Assembly (NCBI GenBank): GCA_016882285.1
Contig: VGQS01000010.1
Location: forward strand, 1 to 35,762
Origin: Cyanobacteria bacterium K_DeepCast_35m_m2_155
Lineage (GTDB): Bacteria > Cyanobacteriota > Cyanobacteriia > PCC-6307 > Cyanobiaceae
DNA length: 35,762 nt
Direction of reading: 5' to 3'
Shown here: positions 24,598 to 33,579 of the stretch, one piece after another
Position numbering within the stretch: position 1 is the stretch's first letter
Layout: the number at the start of each line of letters is the position of its first letter
The notes under the pieces: model-generated
What the model saw: the letters and a program-made list of their open reading frames with translations, nothing else
Told to the model about the DNA's origin: nothing
Database searches by the model: none
Made by a program: the position numbers and the translations under genes

Positions 24598-24679
24598 CTG
24601 CGCATCAGTGCTGTAGCAGCGCAATCCCCAAAACACCTGCTGCAGCGCCTATGAGTAGGGCGCCGTTCTGAGCGCAGCC

Positions 24680-26035
24680 ATGCTCGCCCTGCCTCCACAA
24701 CTGCTGGAGATCAGCCCTCACCAGCTTGAAGTTGCCGAAACCCTGCTGCAGGTGGGCCGCTTTTTGGTGATCTTCATTGCTGCCCGTGCCATCGCCGAAG
24801 TGATGGTGCGCCTGCAGCTGCCGACCATCCTGGGTGAACTGGTCGCCGGCGTGTTGATCGGGGTCTCTGGCCTGCACCTCATTGTCCCGCCCGAAACCCA
24901 GGCCCAGCTCAGTGCTGCCGCAGCCGGGCTTGTTGGTGCGCTGGCCGAGATCACGCCCGATGCGGTGCGCGAGATCAATGTGGAAACCTTCCCCAGCCTG
25001 CAGACGGTGTCGCAGCTGGGGCTGTTTGCCTTGCTGTTTCTCACCGGCCTTGAAAGCGAGCTCGACGAGCTGGTGGCTGTGGGCGTGCAGGCCAGCACGG
25101 TCGCTGTGACAGGTGTGTTGCTGCCCTTTGCCCTGGGAACCGCAGGCCTCTATTACATGTTCGATGTGCCGTTGATCCCGGCGGTGTTTGCCGGGGCTGC
25201 CATGACCGCCACCAGCATCGGCATCACCGCCAGCGTGTTCGGTGAGCTGCGCTGGCTCAAGCGCCGCGAAGGCCAGATCGTCATCGGCGCCGCCGTGCTC
25301 GATGACATCTTGGGCATCGTGATCCTGGCGGTGGTGGTGGCCGTGGTGGGGGGCGGCGCCTTCAGCATCGGCCCGGTGCTCAAGCTGTGCCTGGCGGCTG
25401 TGGCCTTTGTGGGGGTGGCCTTGTTTTTGAGCCGCAAGGCAGCACCGGCCTTTGATTGGGTGGTGGACCGGCTCAAAGCCCCCGGCGATGTGGCCGTGGC
25501 CAGCTTTGTGGTGCTGACCCTCTGCTGTTTTGCCGCCCAGGCGATCGGCCTGGAGGCCGCGCTGGGTGCCTTTGCCGCCGGCCTGATCTTGAGTGCCTCC
25601 AAGCACACCCACGACATCGACGCTGCCGTCAAGCCACTGGTGGCGCTGTTCGCCACCGTGTTCTTTGTGCTGATCGGCACCAGCATGGATCTCTCGGTGC
25701 TCAATCCGTTTGATCCGGCCAACCGTGAAGGTCTGATCGTGGCGGCCTTCCTGCTGGTGGTCGCCATCGCCGGCAAGGTGGCCACTGGCTGGAGCTACCT
25801 GAGCAAAGAGCCCACCAACCGGCTGGTGGTGGGGCTGGGCATGATGCCCCGCGGCGAAGTCGGCCTGATCTTTTTGGGGTTGGGCAGCCAGGCCGGCATC
25901 CTGACGCCAGCGCTGGAAGCAGCCATTTTGCTGATGGTGATCGGCACCACGTTTCTGGCGCCAATCCTGCTGCGCCTGGTGATCCCAAGCGAACCAGGTG
26001 AGAGTGAACTGAAGGCGCTGGAGCAGTCGAGCTGA
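24680..26035 (+). CDS. CPA2-family monovalent cation:proton antiporter
   Basis: This 451-aa integral membrane protein of the CPA2 (Kef/NapA-like) family has about 12 membrane segments. The conserved first bundle LPTILGELVAGVLIGVSGLHL, the segment FALLFLTGLESELDEL, and the ion-binding aspartate pair D208-D209 in IGAAVLDDILGIVILAVV are all present; the second half has ALGAFAAGLILSAS and GLGMMPRGEVGLIFLGLG. No C-terminal RCK/TrkA-N domain follows, so it is more like cyanobacterial NhaS-type Na+/H+ antiporters than a regulated KefB/C. Such antiporters extrude Na+ and would support the Na+-coupled SbtA and BicA transporters. It is convergent with the GAP-family gene, with one base between stops. 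The exact NhaS number cannot be assigned. Confidence 0.88.
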   Translation: MLALPPQLLEISPHQLEVAETLLQVGRFLVIFIAARAIAEVMVRLQLPTILGELVAGVLIGVSGLHLIVPPETQAQLSAAAAGLVGALAEITPDAVREINVETFPSLQTVSQLGLFALLFLTGLESELDELVAVGVQASTVAVTGVLLPFALGTAGLYYMFDVPLIPAVFAGAAMTATSIGITASVFGELRWLKRREGQIVIGAAVLDDILGIVILAVVVAVVGGGAFSIGPVLKLCLAAVAFVGVALFLSRKAAPAFDWVVDRLKAPGDVAVASFVVLTLCCFAAQAIGLEAALGAFAAGLILSASKHTHDIDAAVKPLVALFATVFFVLIGTSMDLSVLNPFDPANREGLIVAAFLLVVAIAGKVATGWSYLSKEPTNRLVVGLGMMPRGEVGLIFLGLGSQAGILTPALEAAILLMVIGTTFLAPILLRLVIPSEPGESELKALEQSS

Positions 26036-26036
26036 G

Positions 26037-26735
26037 TCAGAGCGCGGCCTGCGTCATCTGATGCAGGCCCTCGATGCCTTGCCAGCCCAGATAGAGGCCC
26101 AGCAGCAAAGCAAACACACCCACCAGCCATTCGGCCCGGTGCACCAGCCAGTCGTTGATGCGCGTGAGCGGTTCACGCAGGCTGCCGCGGCTGATCAGCC
26201 AGGCCAGCGGCGGCAAAAGCAGCAGCGAGGTGGTCACCGCCACAAACACCGCTCCCACTTCCAGATCACCGCGCAGCGAGGTGTGGTTGGTGAGCAGCAT
26301 GCCGCCTTCTTTCACGTAAAAGACGAGGTTCTCGGGGCTCACCAGGGCGCAGCCGGCGCCAAGCCCCATCAACGGCAACCAGTCGAGCTCGGGCAGCTGG
26401 CCCATCAGCTGCATGGCCCAGTTTTCTTCGCCCAGGGCCACCGCCGGGGTCAGTTGAAACAGCCCCAGGGCCATCAGCGCGCCGGCGCCGATCAGGTCCA
26501 TCAGCACCTGGCCGCGGCTGCCCAGATGCATGGCCCAGCTGAAGCGGCTACCAACCAGCACAACGGCCGCCAGGGCACCTCCATTGGCGAGCATCCAGCC
26601 GCCCAGGTAAGTGGCGCAGCGCAGCAGCGGATTGCGGCCCAGCAAGAGCAACGCCACCAGGGCAATGTTGATCGGGCTGAAGGCGATCCCCAGACCCAAA
26701 GCGATGGTCTGGGTGAGCCAGTGAAAGGGAAGCAT
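26037..26735 (-). CDS. GAP-family (Sap-like) membrane protein
   Basis: This 232-aa protein has six predicted membrane segments. It has the LysE-fold-like GAP family pattern: an N-terminal LGLGIAFSPINIALVALLLLGRNPLLRCATYLGGWMLAN, then central GAGCALVSPENLVFYVKEGGMLL and a C-terminal LVGVFALLLGLYLGWQGIEGL. Members are annotated GAP family (related to the mycobacterial sulfolipid-addressing protein Sap); substrates in cyanobacteria are unknown, and small-molecule export is the usual guess from the fold. The start is ATG 26735. It is convergent with the antiporter gene and divergent from the small ORF and P-type ATPase. Confidence 0.8.
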   Translation of the reverse strand: MLPFHWLTQTIALGLGIAFSPINIALVALLLLGRNPLLRCATYLGGWMLANGGALAAVVLVGSRFSWAMHLGSRGQVLMDLIGAGALMALGLFQLTPAVALGEENWAMQLMGQLPELDWLPLMGLGAGCALVSPENLVFYVKEGGMLLTNHTSLRGDLEVGAVFVAVTTSLLLLPPLAWLISRGSLREPLTRINDWLVHRAEWLVGVFALLLGLYLGWQGIEGLHQMTQAAL

Positions 26736-26835
26736 GGGGGCGATTGTGCCGCGCCAACGCTGCCAACGGTGACAACGAACACAGTCAGGTCCCCGCCGGC
26801 TCTGTTGGTGTGGGTGGGTTGGTCAGGCAGCAGCC

Positions 26836-26919
26836 ATGGACGAGCGCATGATCGGGCTCTGGGAGGTGCTGTTGGTGGCGATTGTGATGGCCCTCATGGC
26901 TGGGGTCATCACAACCTGA
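26836..26919 (+). CDS. Possible 27-aa single-span membrane peptide
   Basis: This short ORF is absent from the track: MDERMIGLWEVLLVAIVMALMAGVITT. It has a charged N-terminus and one hydrophobic helix of about 18 residues, the layout of small membrane subunits in cyanobacteria. A weak ribosome site (AGG, 8-9 nt upstream) precedes the ATG. It lies 61 nt before the Ca2+ ATPase start on the same strand and might be cotranscribed and regulate it, as small peptides do for SERCA-type pumps; this is speculation. It could be a chance ORF in GC-rich DNA. Confidence 0.35.
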   Translation: MDERMIGLWEVLLVAIVMALMAGVITT

Positions 26920-26979
26920 GCGCAACCGTGAGCAAGCCCACAGGCGCTGGCTAGCTTCGAATCGGACGCCCAAAGCCCC

Positions 26980-29751
26980 TTGCCCCAAGGCCCGCTGACC
27001 GCATGGCATGCCCTGACGCCGCAGGCGGCTCTTGAGACGCTCGAGGCCACCGAGCAGGGGCTAACGACAGCAGAGGTGAGCGTGCGGCTGGCCAGGAGCG
27101 GCCTGAACCGACTTGAGCTCAAGGCGGGGCGTTCAACGCTGGCGATCCTGTGGGATCAGTTCAGCAACGTGATGCTGATCCTGCTGCTGGTGGTGGCAGC
27201 GGTCTCGGCGGGCATCGACCTGCATCAGCAGACCTTTCCCAAAGATGCCATCGCGATTCTCGTGATCGTGATCCTGAACGGCCTGCTGGGTTACGTGCAG
27301 GAAAGCAAGGCGCAAAAAGCGCTGCTGGCGCTGCGCACCATGGCCCAACCCATGGTGCAGGTGCGGCGTGATGGGCAGTGGCAGCGCATCAGCAGTGAGC
27401 AACTGGTGCGCGGTGATCTGATTCGCCTCGAGGCCGGCGATCGGGTGCCCGCCGATGCCCGCCTGCTGGAGGTGGCCGAGCTGGCCGTGCGCGAGGCCGC
27501 CCTCACCGGTGAGGCCGAGGCGGTGTTCAAACACGCCACCCTGGTGCTGGAGCCAGCGACACCGGTGCTGGACCGCCAGAACTGCCTGTTCCAGGGCACC
27601 GAGGTGGTGCGCGGTCGCGCCGTGGCTGTGGTGTTTGCCACCGGCATGGCGACTGAGCTGGGACAGATCGCCGAGCTGATCAACACGGCCGACACGGCGG
27701 CCACCCCGCTGCAGGAGCGGCTCGATGGGCTGGCCAAGGTACTGGTGGCCGGCGCCCTGGCGCTGGTGGGCCTGGTGCTGCTGGTTGCCGGAGTGATCCT
27801 GCGGCAGCCGCTGTTGAACCTGCTGGAGGTGTCACTGTCGATGGCGGTGGCGATCGTGCCCGAAGGGCTACCGGCAGTGATCACCGTGACGCTGGCGATC
27901 GGCACCCAGCGCATGGTGCGGCGCGCCGCCTTGATTCGCCGCCTGCCGGCGGTGGAAGGCCTGGGGTCGGTGACGGTCATCTGCTCCGACAAAACCGGCA
28001 CCCTGACGCAAAACCGCATGGTGGTGCAGGAGCTGCGCCACGGCACCCAGGCCATCGAGGTCAGCGGCAACGGCTATGACCCGGCAGGCACGTTCAGCGC
28101 CATCGCGCTCGACGGACCTGACGGCGCCAGCGTTGGTTCTGCAGCGGGGTTGCAGCAACTGCTGCTCGAGGCTGGCGTGCTGTGCAGCGATGCTGAGCAC
28201 AAGCAGGACGGCCACGGCCGCTGGCAGATTTTGGGCGATCCCACCGAAGGCGCCCTGTCGGTGGTGGCGGCCAAAGCGGGCATCGACGACTTTGCGCTGC
28301 GCAGTCACTACCCGCGCGCCGCCGAGATCCCGTTCAGTTCTGAACGCCAACTCATGGCGGTGTGGATCAACGACCCCAAGGGCACCCTGCAGACACCCCT
28401 TGGGGACAGTGCTGCGGGATCGAGCCGGCTGTTGATCAGCAAGGGAGCGCCAGAAGCGATCGTGGCACTGTGCGACCGCTGGATCGATGGCGCAGGGGTC
28501 GCGCCGCTGAGCGCACAGCAGCGCCAGTGGTGGCTCGATCAATCCCAGCAACTGGCCGCTCGCGGGCTGCGGGTGCTGGCCTGTGCCTGCGCGCCGCATC
28601 ACCAAAGTCCTGAGCACGAGCTGGGTGCTCAGGTGTTGCTGGGGTTAATGGCCCAGCAAGACCCGGCCCGCCCCGAGGTGGCGCAAGCGGTCGCCACCTG
28701 CCGCCGCGCCGGCATTCGCCCGCTGATGATCACAGGCGATCACCCGCTGACAGCACGGGCCATCGCCAGCTCGATCGGCTTGAGCCCGGTCGATGGCGAG
28801 GTGGTGCTGGGCCGAGAGCTCGAGGGATTGGGTGACGACACGCTCAAAGAGGTGGTGCAGCGCTGCAATGTGTACGCGCGGGTTCCGCCTGAGCAAAAAC
28901 TGCGCATCGTCAAAGCCCTGCAGGCCGGCGGGCAGATCGTTGCGATGACCGGTGATGGCGTCAACGACGCCCCGGCCCTCAAGCAGGCCCACATCGGCGT
29001 GGCCATGGGCATCACCGGCACCGATGTCAGCAAGGAAGCCGCCGACATGGTGCTGCTCGACGACAACTTCGCCACCATCGTCAACGCTGTTGAAGAGGGT
29101 CGCCTCGTCTACGCCAACATCCGCCGCTTTGTGAAGTACATCCTGGGCAGCAACGTCGGTGAACTGGTGACGATTGCAGCCGCACCGCTCCTGGGCTTGG
29201 TGGGTGTACCACTCACCCCGCTGCAGATTCTGTGGATGAACCTGGTCACCGACGGCCTCCCTGCCCTGGCCCTGGCGCTTGAGCCAGGCGAAGAGGGCCT
29301 GATGCAGCGCCCGCCGGCACGGCCCGGCGAATCGATCTTTGCCGCCGGCACTGGCGCCTACATCCTGCGCACTGGACTGGTGTTCGGCCTGATCACGATC
29401 GTGATGATGCTGCATGCCGCCGGCCGCGGTGATCCCTGGCCAACGATGGTGTTCACCGCCCTGTGCCTGGCGCAGATGGGCCATGCCCTCTCGTGCCGCA
29501 GCACCCTGCCGCTGGTGCAGCTGAACCCGTTCAGCAACCCGGCCCTGTTGGGGTCGGTGGCACTGACCTCACTGCTGCAGCTGCTGCTGCTGTACGTACC
29601 GGCACTGTCGTCGTTTTTTGGCACCCAGCCGCTGGCGCTCGACGATCTGCTGGTGTGCATCGGCTTCAGCTTGGTGTTCTTCGTGTTTCTGGAAGCCGAA
29701 AAGGTATGGCGGCTGTGGCGGCTCAAAGCCCGCGCTGATGCCGATCTCTAG
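26980..29751 (+). CDS. P2A-type cation-transporting ATPase, PacL-like (probable Ca2+ pump)
   Basis: This 923-aa P-type ATPase has the normal order: N-terminal cation ATPase domain (TAWHALTPQAALETLEATEQGLTTAEVSVRLARSGLN), actuator loop with LTGEAE (about 175-180), the TM4 ion site AIVPEGLPAVITVTLA (PEGLP at 294-298, the Ca2+/SERCA-type motif), the phosphorylation site SDKTGTLTQ with Asp337, the nucleotide-binding region, the hinge MTGDGVNDAPALKQAHIGVAMGITGTDVSKEAADMVLLDDNF, and six C-terminal membrane segments with NLVTDGLPALALALEP. Motifs fit P2A Ca2+ pumps such as PacL. The first usable start is TTG 26980; no in-frame ATG or GTG lies near the family N-terminus. Substrate is inferred from motifs, and Mn2+ or Na+ are possible alternatives. 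Confidence 0.92.
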   Translation: MPQGPLTAWHALTPQAALETLEATEQGLTTAEVSVRLARSGLNRLELKAGRSTLAILWDQFSNVMLILLLVVAAVSAGIDLHQQTFPKDAIAILVIVILNGLLGYVQESKAQKALLALRTMAQPMVQVRRDGQWQRISSEQLVRGDLIRLEAGDRVPADARLLEVAELAVREAALTGEAEAVFKHATLVLEPATPVLDRQNCLFQGTEVVRGRAVAVVFATGMATELGQIAELINTADTAATPLQERLDGLAKVLVAGALALVGLVLLVAGVILRQPLLNLLEVSLSMAVAIVPEGLPAVITVTLAIGTQRMVRRAALIRRLPAVEGLGSVTVICSDKTGTLTQNRMVVQELRHGTQAIEVSGNGYDPAGTFSAIALDGPDGASVGSAAGLQQLLLEAGVLCSDAEHKQDGHGRWQILGDPTEGALSVVAAKAGIDDFALRSHYPRAAEIPFSSERQLMAVWINDPKGTLQTPLGDSAAGSSRLLISKGAPEAIVALCDRWIDGAGVAPLSAQQRQWWLDQSQQLAARGLRVLACACAPHHQSPEHELGAQVLLGLMAQQDPARPEVAQAVATCRRAGIRPLMITGDHPLTARAIASSIGLSPVDGEVVLGRELEGLGDDTLKEVVQRCNVYARVPPEQKLRIVKALQAGGQIVAMTGDGVNDAPALKQAHIGVAMGITGTDVSKEAADMVLLDDNFATIVNAVEEGRLVYANIRRFVKYILGSNVGELVTIAAAPLLGLVGVPLTPLQILWMNLVTDGLPALALALEPGEEGLMQRPPARPGESIFAAGTGAYILRTGLVFGLITIVMMLHAAGRGDPWPTMVFTALCLAQMGHALSCRSTLPLVQLNPFSNPALLGSVALTSLLQLLLLYVPALSSFFGTQPLALDDLLVCIGFSLVFFVFLEAEKVWRLWRLKARADADL

Positions 29752-29754
29752 GCC

Positions 29755-29859
29755 ATGCTGCGCGCCAAGACCAGCGACAACGGCCAACCGCTGTGTCTGA
29801 CGACCCGTCACGGCAAGGACAAGGCCGATCCAGGCCAGTGCAGCTGGTGCAATCCGTGA
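29755..29859 (+). CDS. Possible 34-aa cysteine-containing peptide
   Basis: This ORF, too short for the track, starts 3 nt after the ATPase stop: MLRAKTSDNGQPLCLTTRHGKDKADPGQCSWCNP. It has three cysteines, two in a CSWC (CxxC) pair, which could bind a metal or be redox active. Its close coupling to the ATPase stop suggests it is the next gene of the same transcript. No family is recognised, and chance cannot be ruled out for an ORF of this size. Confidence 0.4.
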   Translation: MLRAKTSDNGQPLCLTTRHGKDKADPGQCSWCNP

Positions 29860-31245
<1,386 letters not shown>

Positions 31246-31251
31246 GCCCCC

Positions 31252-32841
31252 ATGGAACTGACCCTCTGGACCTATGAAGGCCCGCCCCATGTGGGGGCCA
31301 TGCGCATCGCCGATTCGATGGAGGGCGTGCACTACGTGCTGCACGCACCCCAGGGCGACACCTACGCCGATCTGCTGTTCACCATGATCGAGCGTCAGCA
31401 GCGCAGGCCGCCGGTCACCTACACCACCTTTCAGGCGCGCGATCTGGGCGGTGACACCGCCGAGCTGGTCAAGCGCTCGATCGCCGATGCCGTCGAGCGC
31501 TTCAAGCCCGAAGCGCTGCTGGTGGGTGAGAGCTGCACCGCCGAACTGATCCAGGACCAGCCCGGCGCCCTCGCGGCCGGCATGGACCTGGGCGGTATCC
31601 CGATGGTCAACCTGGAACTGCCCGCCTACTCCAAAAAAGAAAACTGGGGCGCGGGTGAAACCTTCTACCAGCTGGTGCGCAGCCTGCTCAAGGCCCAGTT
31701 GCCGCCGCCTGGCACGCCCAAACCAGGCCCCGGCCGCTGGCGCTCCGAGGGCCGCCGGCCGCAGGTCAACCTGCTGGGGCCCAGCCGCCTGGGCTTTCGC
31801 TGCCGTGACGATGTGCGCGAGATCACACAGCTGCTGGGCAGGTATGGCATCGATGTGGCGGTAGCCGCACCGCTTGGGGCCCGGCCGGCCGACCTGCTGC
31901 GCCTTCCGGACGCCGATGCCAATGTCTGCCTCTATCCAGAAGTGGCGGCCTCGGCCTGCAGCTGGCTTGAGCGTAGTTTCGGCATGCCAACGGTGAAGAC
32001 CGTACCGATCGGGATCGGCGCCACCGTGGCTTTCCTGCGTGAGCTTCACAGCGCTGTGGGTCTCGAGCTGCCCGCCGACCTGGTGCCTGACGACGATGGG
32101 CTGTGCGGCGCCGAATCGCGCTCGCGCATGCCCTGGTATGCACGATCGGTGGACTCGACGTACCTGAGCGGCAAGCGCGTGTTCATCTTTGGCGATGGCA
32201 CCCACGCCATCGCCGCCGCCCGCATCGCCAGCAAGGAGTTGGGTTTCAAGGTGGTCGGTCTGGGCAGCTACAGCCGCGAGCTGGCCCGTGAGGTGCGCGC
32301 CGCTGCCAGCGAACTGGGGCTGGAGGCGTTGATTTCAGACGACTACCTGGCGGTCGAGACCGCCATGGCTGAGGCTGCACCCGAACTGGTTCTGGGCACC
32401 CAGATGGAACGCCACAGTGCCAAGCGCCTGGGCATCCCCTGTGCGGTGATCAGCGCCCCACTGCATGTGCAGGATGTGCCGGCTCGCTACAGCCCGGTGA
32501 TGGGGTTTGAAGGGGCCAATGTCATCTTTGACAGCTGGGTGCACCCCTTGATGATGGGCCTGGAGGAACACCTGATCGGGATGTTTCGCCATGACTTCGA
32601 GTTTATCGACGGCCACCGCAGCCACCTGGGCGAGAGCGCCCCTGCAGGTAGCGATGCAGCCATCGCAGCGACGGCAGGCAGCCCTGTGTGGACCAGGGAA
32701 GGCGAAGCTGAACTGGCCAAGATTCCCTTTTTTGTAAGGCCAAAAGTCCGACGTAACACCGAAAGCTTTGCCCAGGAGCGCGGCATCGGCGCCATCACCG
32801 ATGAGGTGCTCTACGAAGCCAAAGCGCATTTCAGCCACTAA
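31252..32841 (+). CDS. chlB: Light-independent protochlorophyllide reductase subunit B
   Basis: ChlB is the second catalytic subunit of DPOR. The 529-aa protein begins [45 protein letters not shown] and contains Asp36, the unusual aspartate ligand that completes the NB cluster. [15 protein letters not shown] and [22 protein letters not shown] are further family blocks. The C-terminal protochlorophyllide-reductase domain ([34 protein letters not shown]) is complete. It follows chlN by 6 nt, so the two are surely one transcript. Its TAA overlaps the stop of a small ORF on the opposite strand. ChlL does not follow directly; see the presumed chlL start at 35741. Confidence 0.97.
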   Translation: MELTLWTYEGPPHVGAMRIADSMEGVHYVLHAPQGDTYADLLFTMIERQQRRPPVTYTTFQARDLGGDTAELVKRSIADAVERFKPEALLVGESCTAELIQDQPGALAAGMDLGGIPMVNLELPAYSKKENWGAGETFYQLVRSLLKAQLPPPGTPKPGPGRWRSEGRRPQVNLLGPSRLGFRCRDDVREITQLLGRYGIDVAVAAPLGARPADLLRLPDADANVCLYPEVAASACSWLERSFGMPTVKTVPIGIGATVAFLRELHSAVGLELPADLVPDDDGLCGAESRSRMPWYARSVDSTYLSGKRVFIFGDGTHAIAAARIASKELGFKVVGLGSYSRELAREVRAAASELGLEALISDDYLAVETAMAEAAPELVLGTQMERHSAKRLGIPCAVISAPLHVQDVPARYSPVMGFEGANVIFDSWVHPLMMGLEEHLIGMFRHDFEFIDGHRSHLGESAPAGSDAAIAATAGSPVWTREGEAELAKIPFFVRPKVRRNTESFAQERGIGAITDEVLYEAKAHFSH

Positions 32842-33056
32842 AAACGGCGCTGGCGGCGCCGATAGCGCTCGGCGACCTCAGCGACGAGCATCGCCGCGAT
32901 CACGGTCATGCCGATCGCCAGGGCAGCCGCCAGGGCCAGACGCTCGGCTGAGGGGAGCATCATGAGCCGATCCAATGGGTGAACGAACCCCTTCAGGCTG
33001 ATTGGACCCTGGCAGCTGGAGCAGGTGACGAGCAGGTTGCTGCAGCCCAGCTGCAT
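32838..33056 (-). CDS. Possible small membrane protein after chlB
   Basis: The chosen start is ATG 33056, giving 72 aa: a Cys-containing N-terminus ([24 protein letters not shown]) followed by one membrane helix ([28 protein letters not shown]) and a basic end RRRQRRF. The helix and positive tail give a plausible single-span protein with the basic end in the cytoplasm. The track's longer version from 33170 or ATG 33131 would overlap the divergent gene at 33130. The last codons form a terminator-like hairpin. No family is recognised. Confidence 0.45.
   Translation of the reverse strand: MQLGCSNLLVTCSSCQGPISLKGFVHPLDRLMMLPSAERLALAAALAIGMTVIAAMLVAEVAERYRRRQRRF
32840..32861 (-). terminator. Terminator-like hairpin at the 3' end of the small minus-strand ORF
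   Basis: Minus strand CGGCGC-CGCCA-GCGCCG followed by TTTTT: a 6-bp GC stem, 5-nt loop and T-run, all inside the last codons and stop (TAG) of the ORF at 32838-33056. It points to minus-strand transcripts ending here, next to the chlB stop. Confidence 0.5.
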
Positions 33057-33129
33057 TCGCACCCCGCACACCCATGCCCACAGCCAGAGCGGCCTAGGTG
33101 GTGGATAGCCCGCGAGTTGTGCGTTCACC

Positions 33130-33441
33130 ATGAGCACTGGCCAACAGTTGCTGCGAGCCCTGCTGTTCACAAGTGCTGCGCTGCTCGAGCTGACAGCGCC
33201 TGAGGCCCTGGCCCAGCCTCAGGGCAGACGCCTCCCCACCACGTTGCATGAACGAGCGGCACTGATGCGTCAGATCACCCTGCAGCAGCAGGCGGTTCTC
33301 GAGCAGCGCACCCGTTGCATCAGCCAGGCCAAAACGCTGTCAGAGCTTGAGCGCTGCGAGCGCGGCTACCCCATTGGCATGCCGGGTTGGCATCACGACG
33401 GCGCCGGGGCCATGGGCGGCTGGAGATGCCCGTTGTGGTGA
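33130..33441 (+). CDS. Small secreted protein of unknown function
   Basis: This 103-aa protein has a clear signal peptide (LLRALLFTSAALLELTAPEALA, cleavage before QPQGRR). The mature part is a short helical stretch (TLHERAALMRQITLQQQAVLEQRTRCISQAKTLSELERCERGY) with two cysteines, ending in a Gly/Trp-rich tail with a third (WHHDGAGAMGGWRCPLW). The CPxW-type end is seen in small exported picocyanobacterial proteins, but I cannot name a family. It is in the same reading frame as the histidine kinase gene downstream and separated from it by one stop and 138 nt including the tandem repeat. Confidence 0.65.
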   Translation: MSTGQQLLRALLFTSAALLELTAPEALAQPQGRRLPTTLHERAALMRQITLQQQAVLEQRTRCISQAKTLSELERCERGYPIGMPGWHHDGAGAMGGWRCPLW

Positions 33442-33500
33442 CGCACCAAAAGGCCTGGTCGTCGCGACCCTGGGACGACAACAACAACACCTAAGATTTG

Positions 33501-33540
33501 GTACAGCAGTACAGCAGTACAGCAGTACAGCAGTACAGCA
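33501..33540 (+). repeat. Five tandem copies of the 8-bp unit GTACAGCA
   Basis: Five perfect head-to-tail copies of GTACAGCA, followed by GT of a sixth. The array lies 39 nt before the histidine kinase ATG, in its presumed leader or promoter. An 8-bp unit is prone to slipped-strand copy-number change. Confidence 0.95.
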
Positions 33541-33579
33541 GTCTGCTGGCTTCACGGCCGAGTCGGCAGGAGCCTGACC

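Larger units (their letters stand above)
24281..24679. other. 399-nt intergenic region between the sigma factor and antiporter genes
   Basis: No convincing ORF was found here. Besides the shared 21-nt element near the sigma start, it contains two strong inverted repeats (24386-24435 and 24560-24597, listed separately) and the short IR CTTGATGTCAAG (24534-24545). Divergent promoters are expected. It could also host a small RNA gene; no Yfr1, 6S or tRNA signature was recognised. Confidence 0.5.

Noticed and set aside
24605-25612. 335-aa minus-strand ORF opposite the CPA2 antiporter
   Set aside because: Very His/Gln/Gly-rich shadow of a membrane protein gene; the sense strand encodes the conserved transporter.
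33501-33540. CRISPR array
   Set aside because: The repeats are 8-bp and head-to-tail without spacers, and no cas genes are present.
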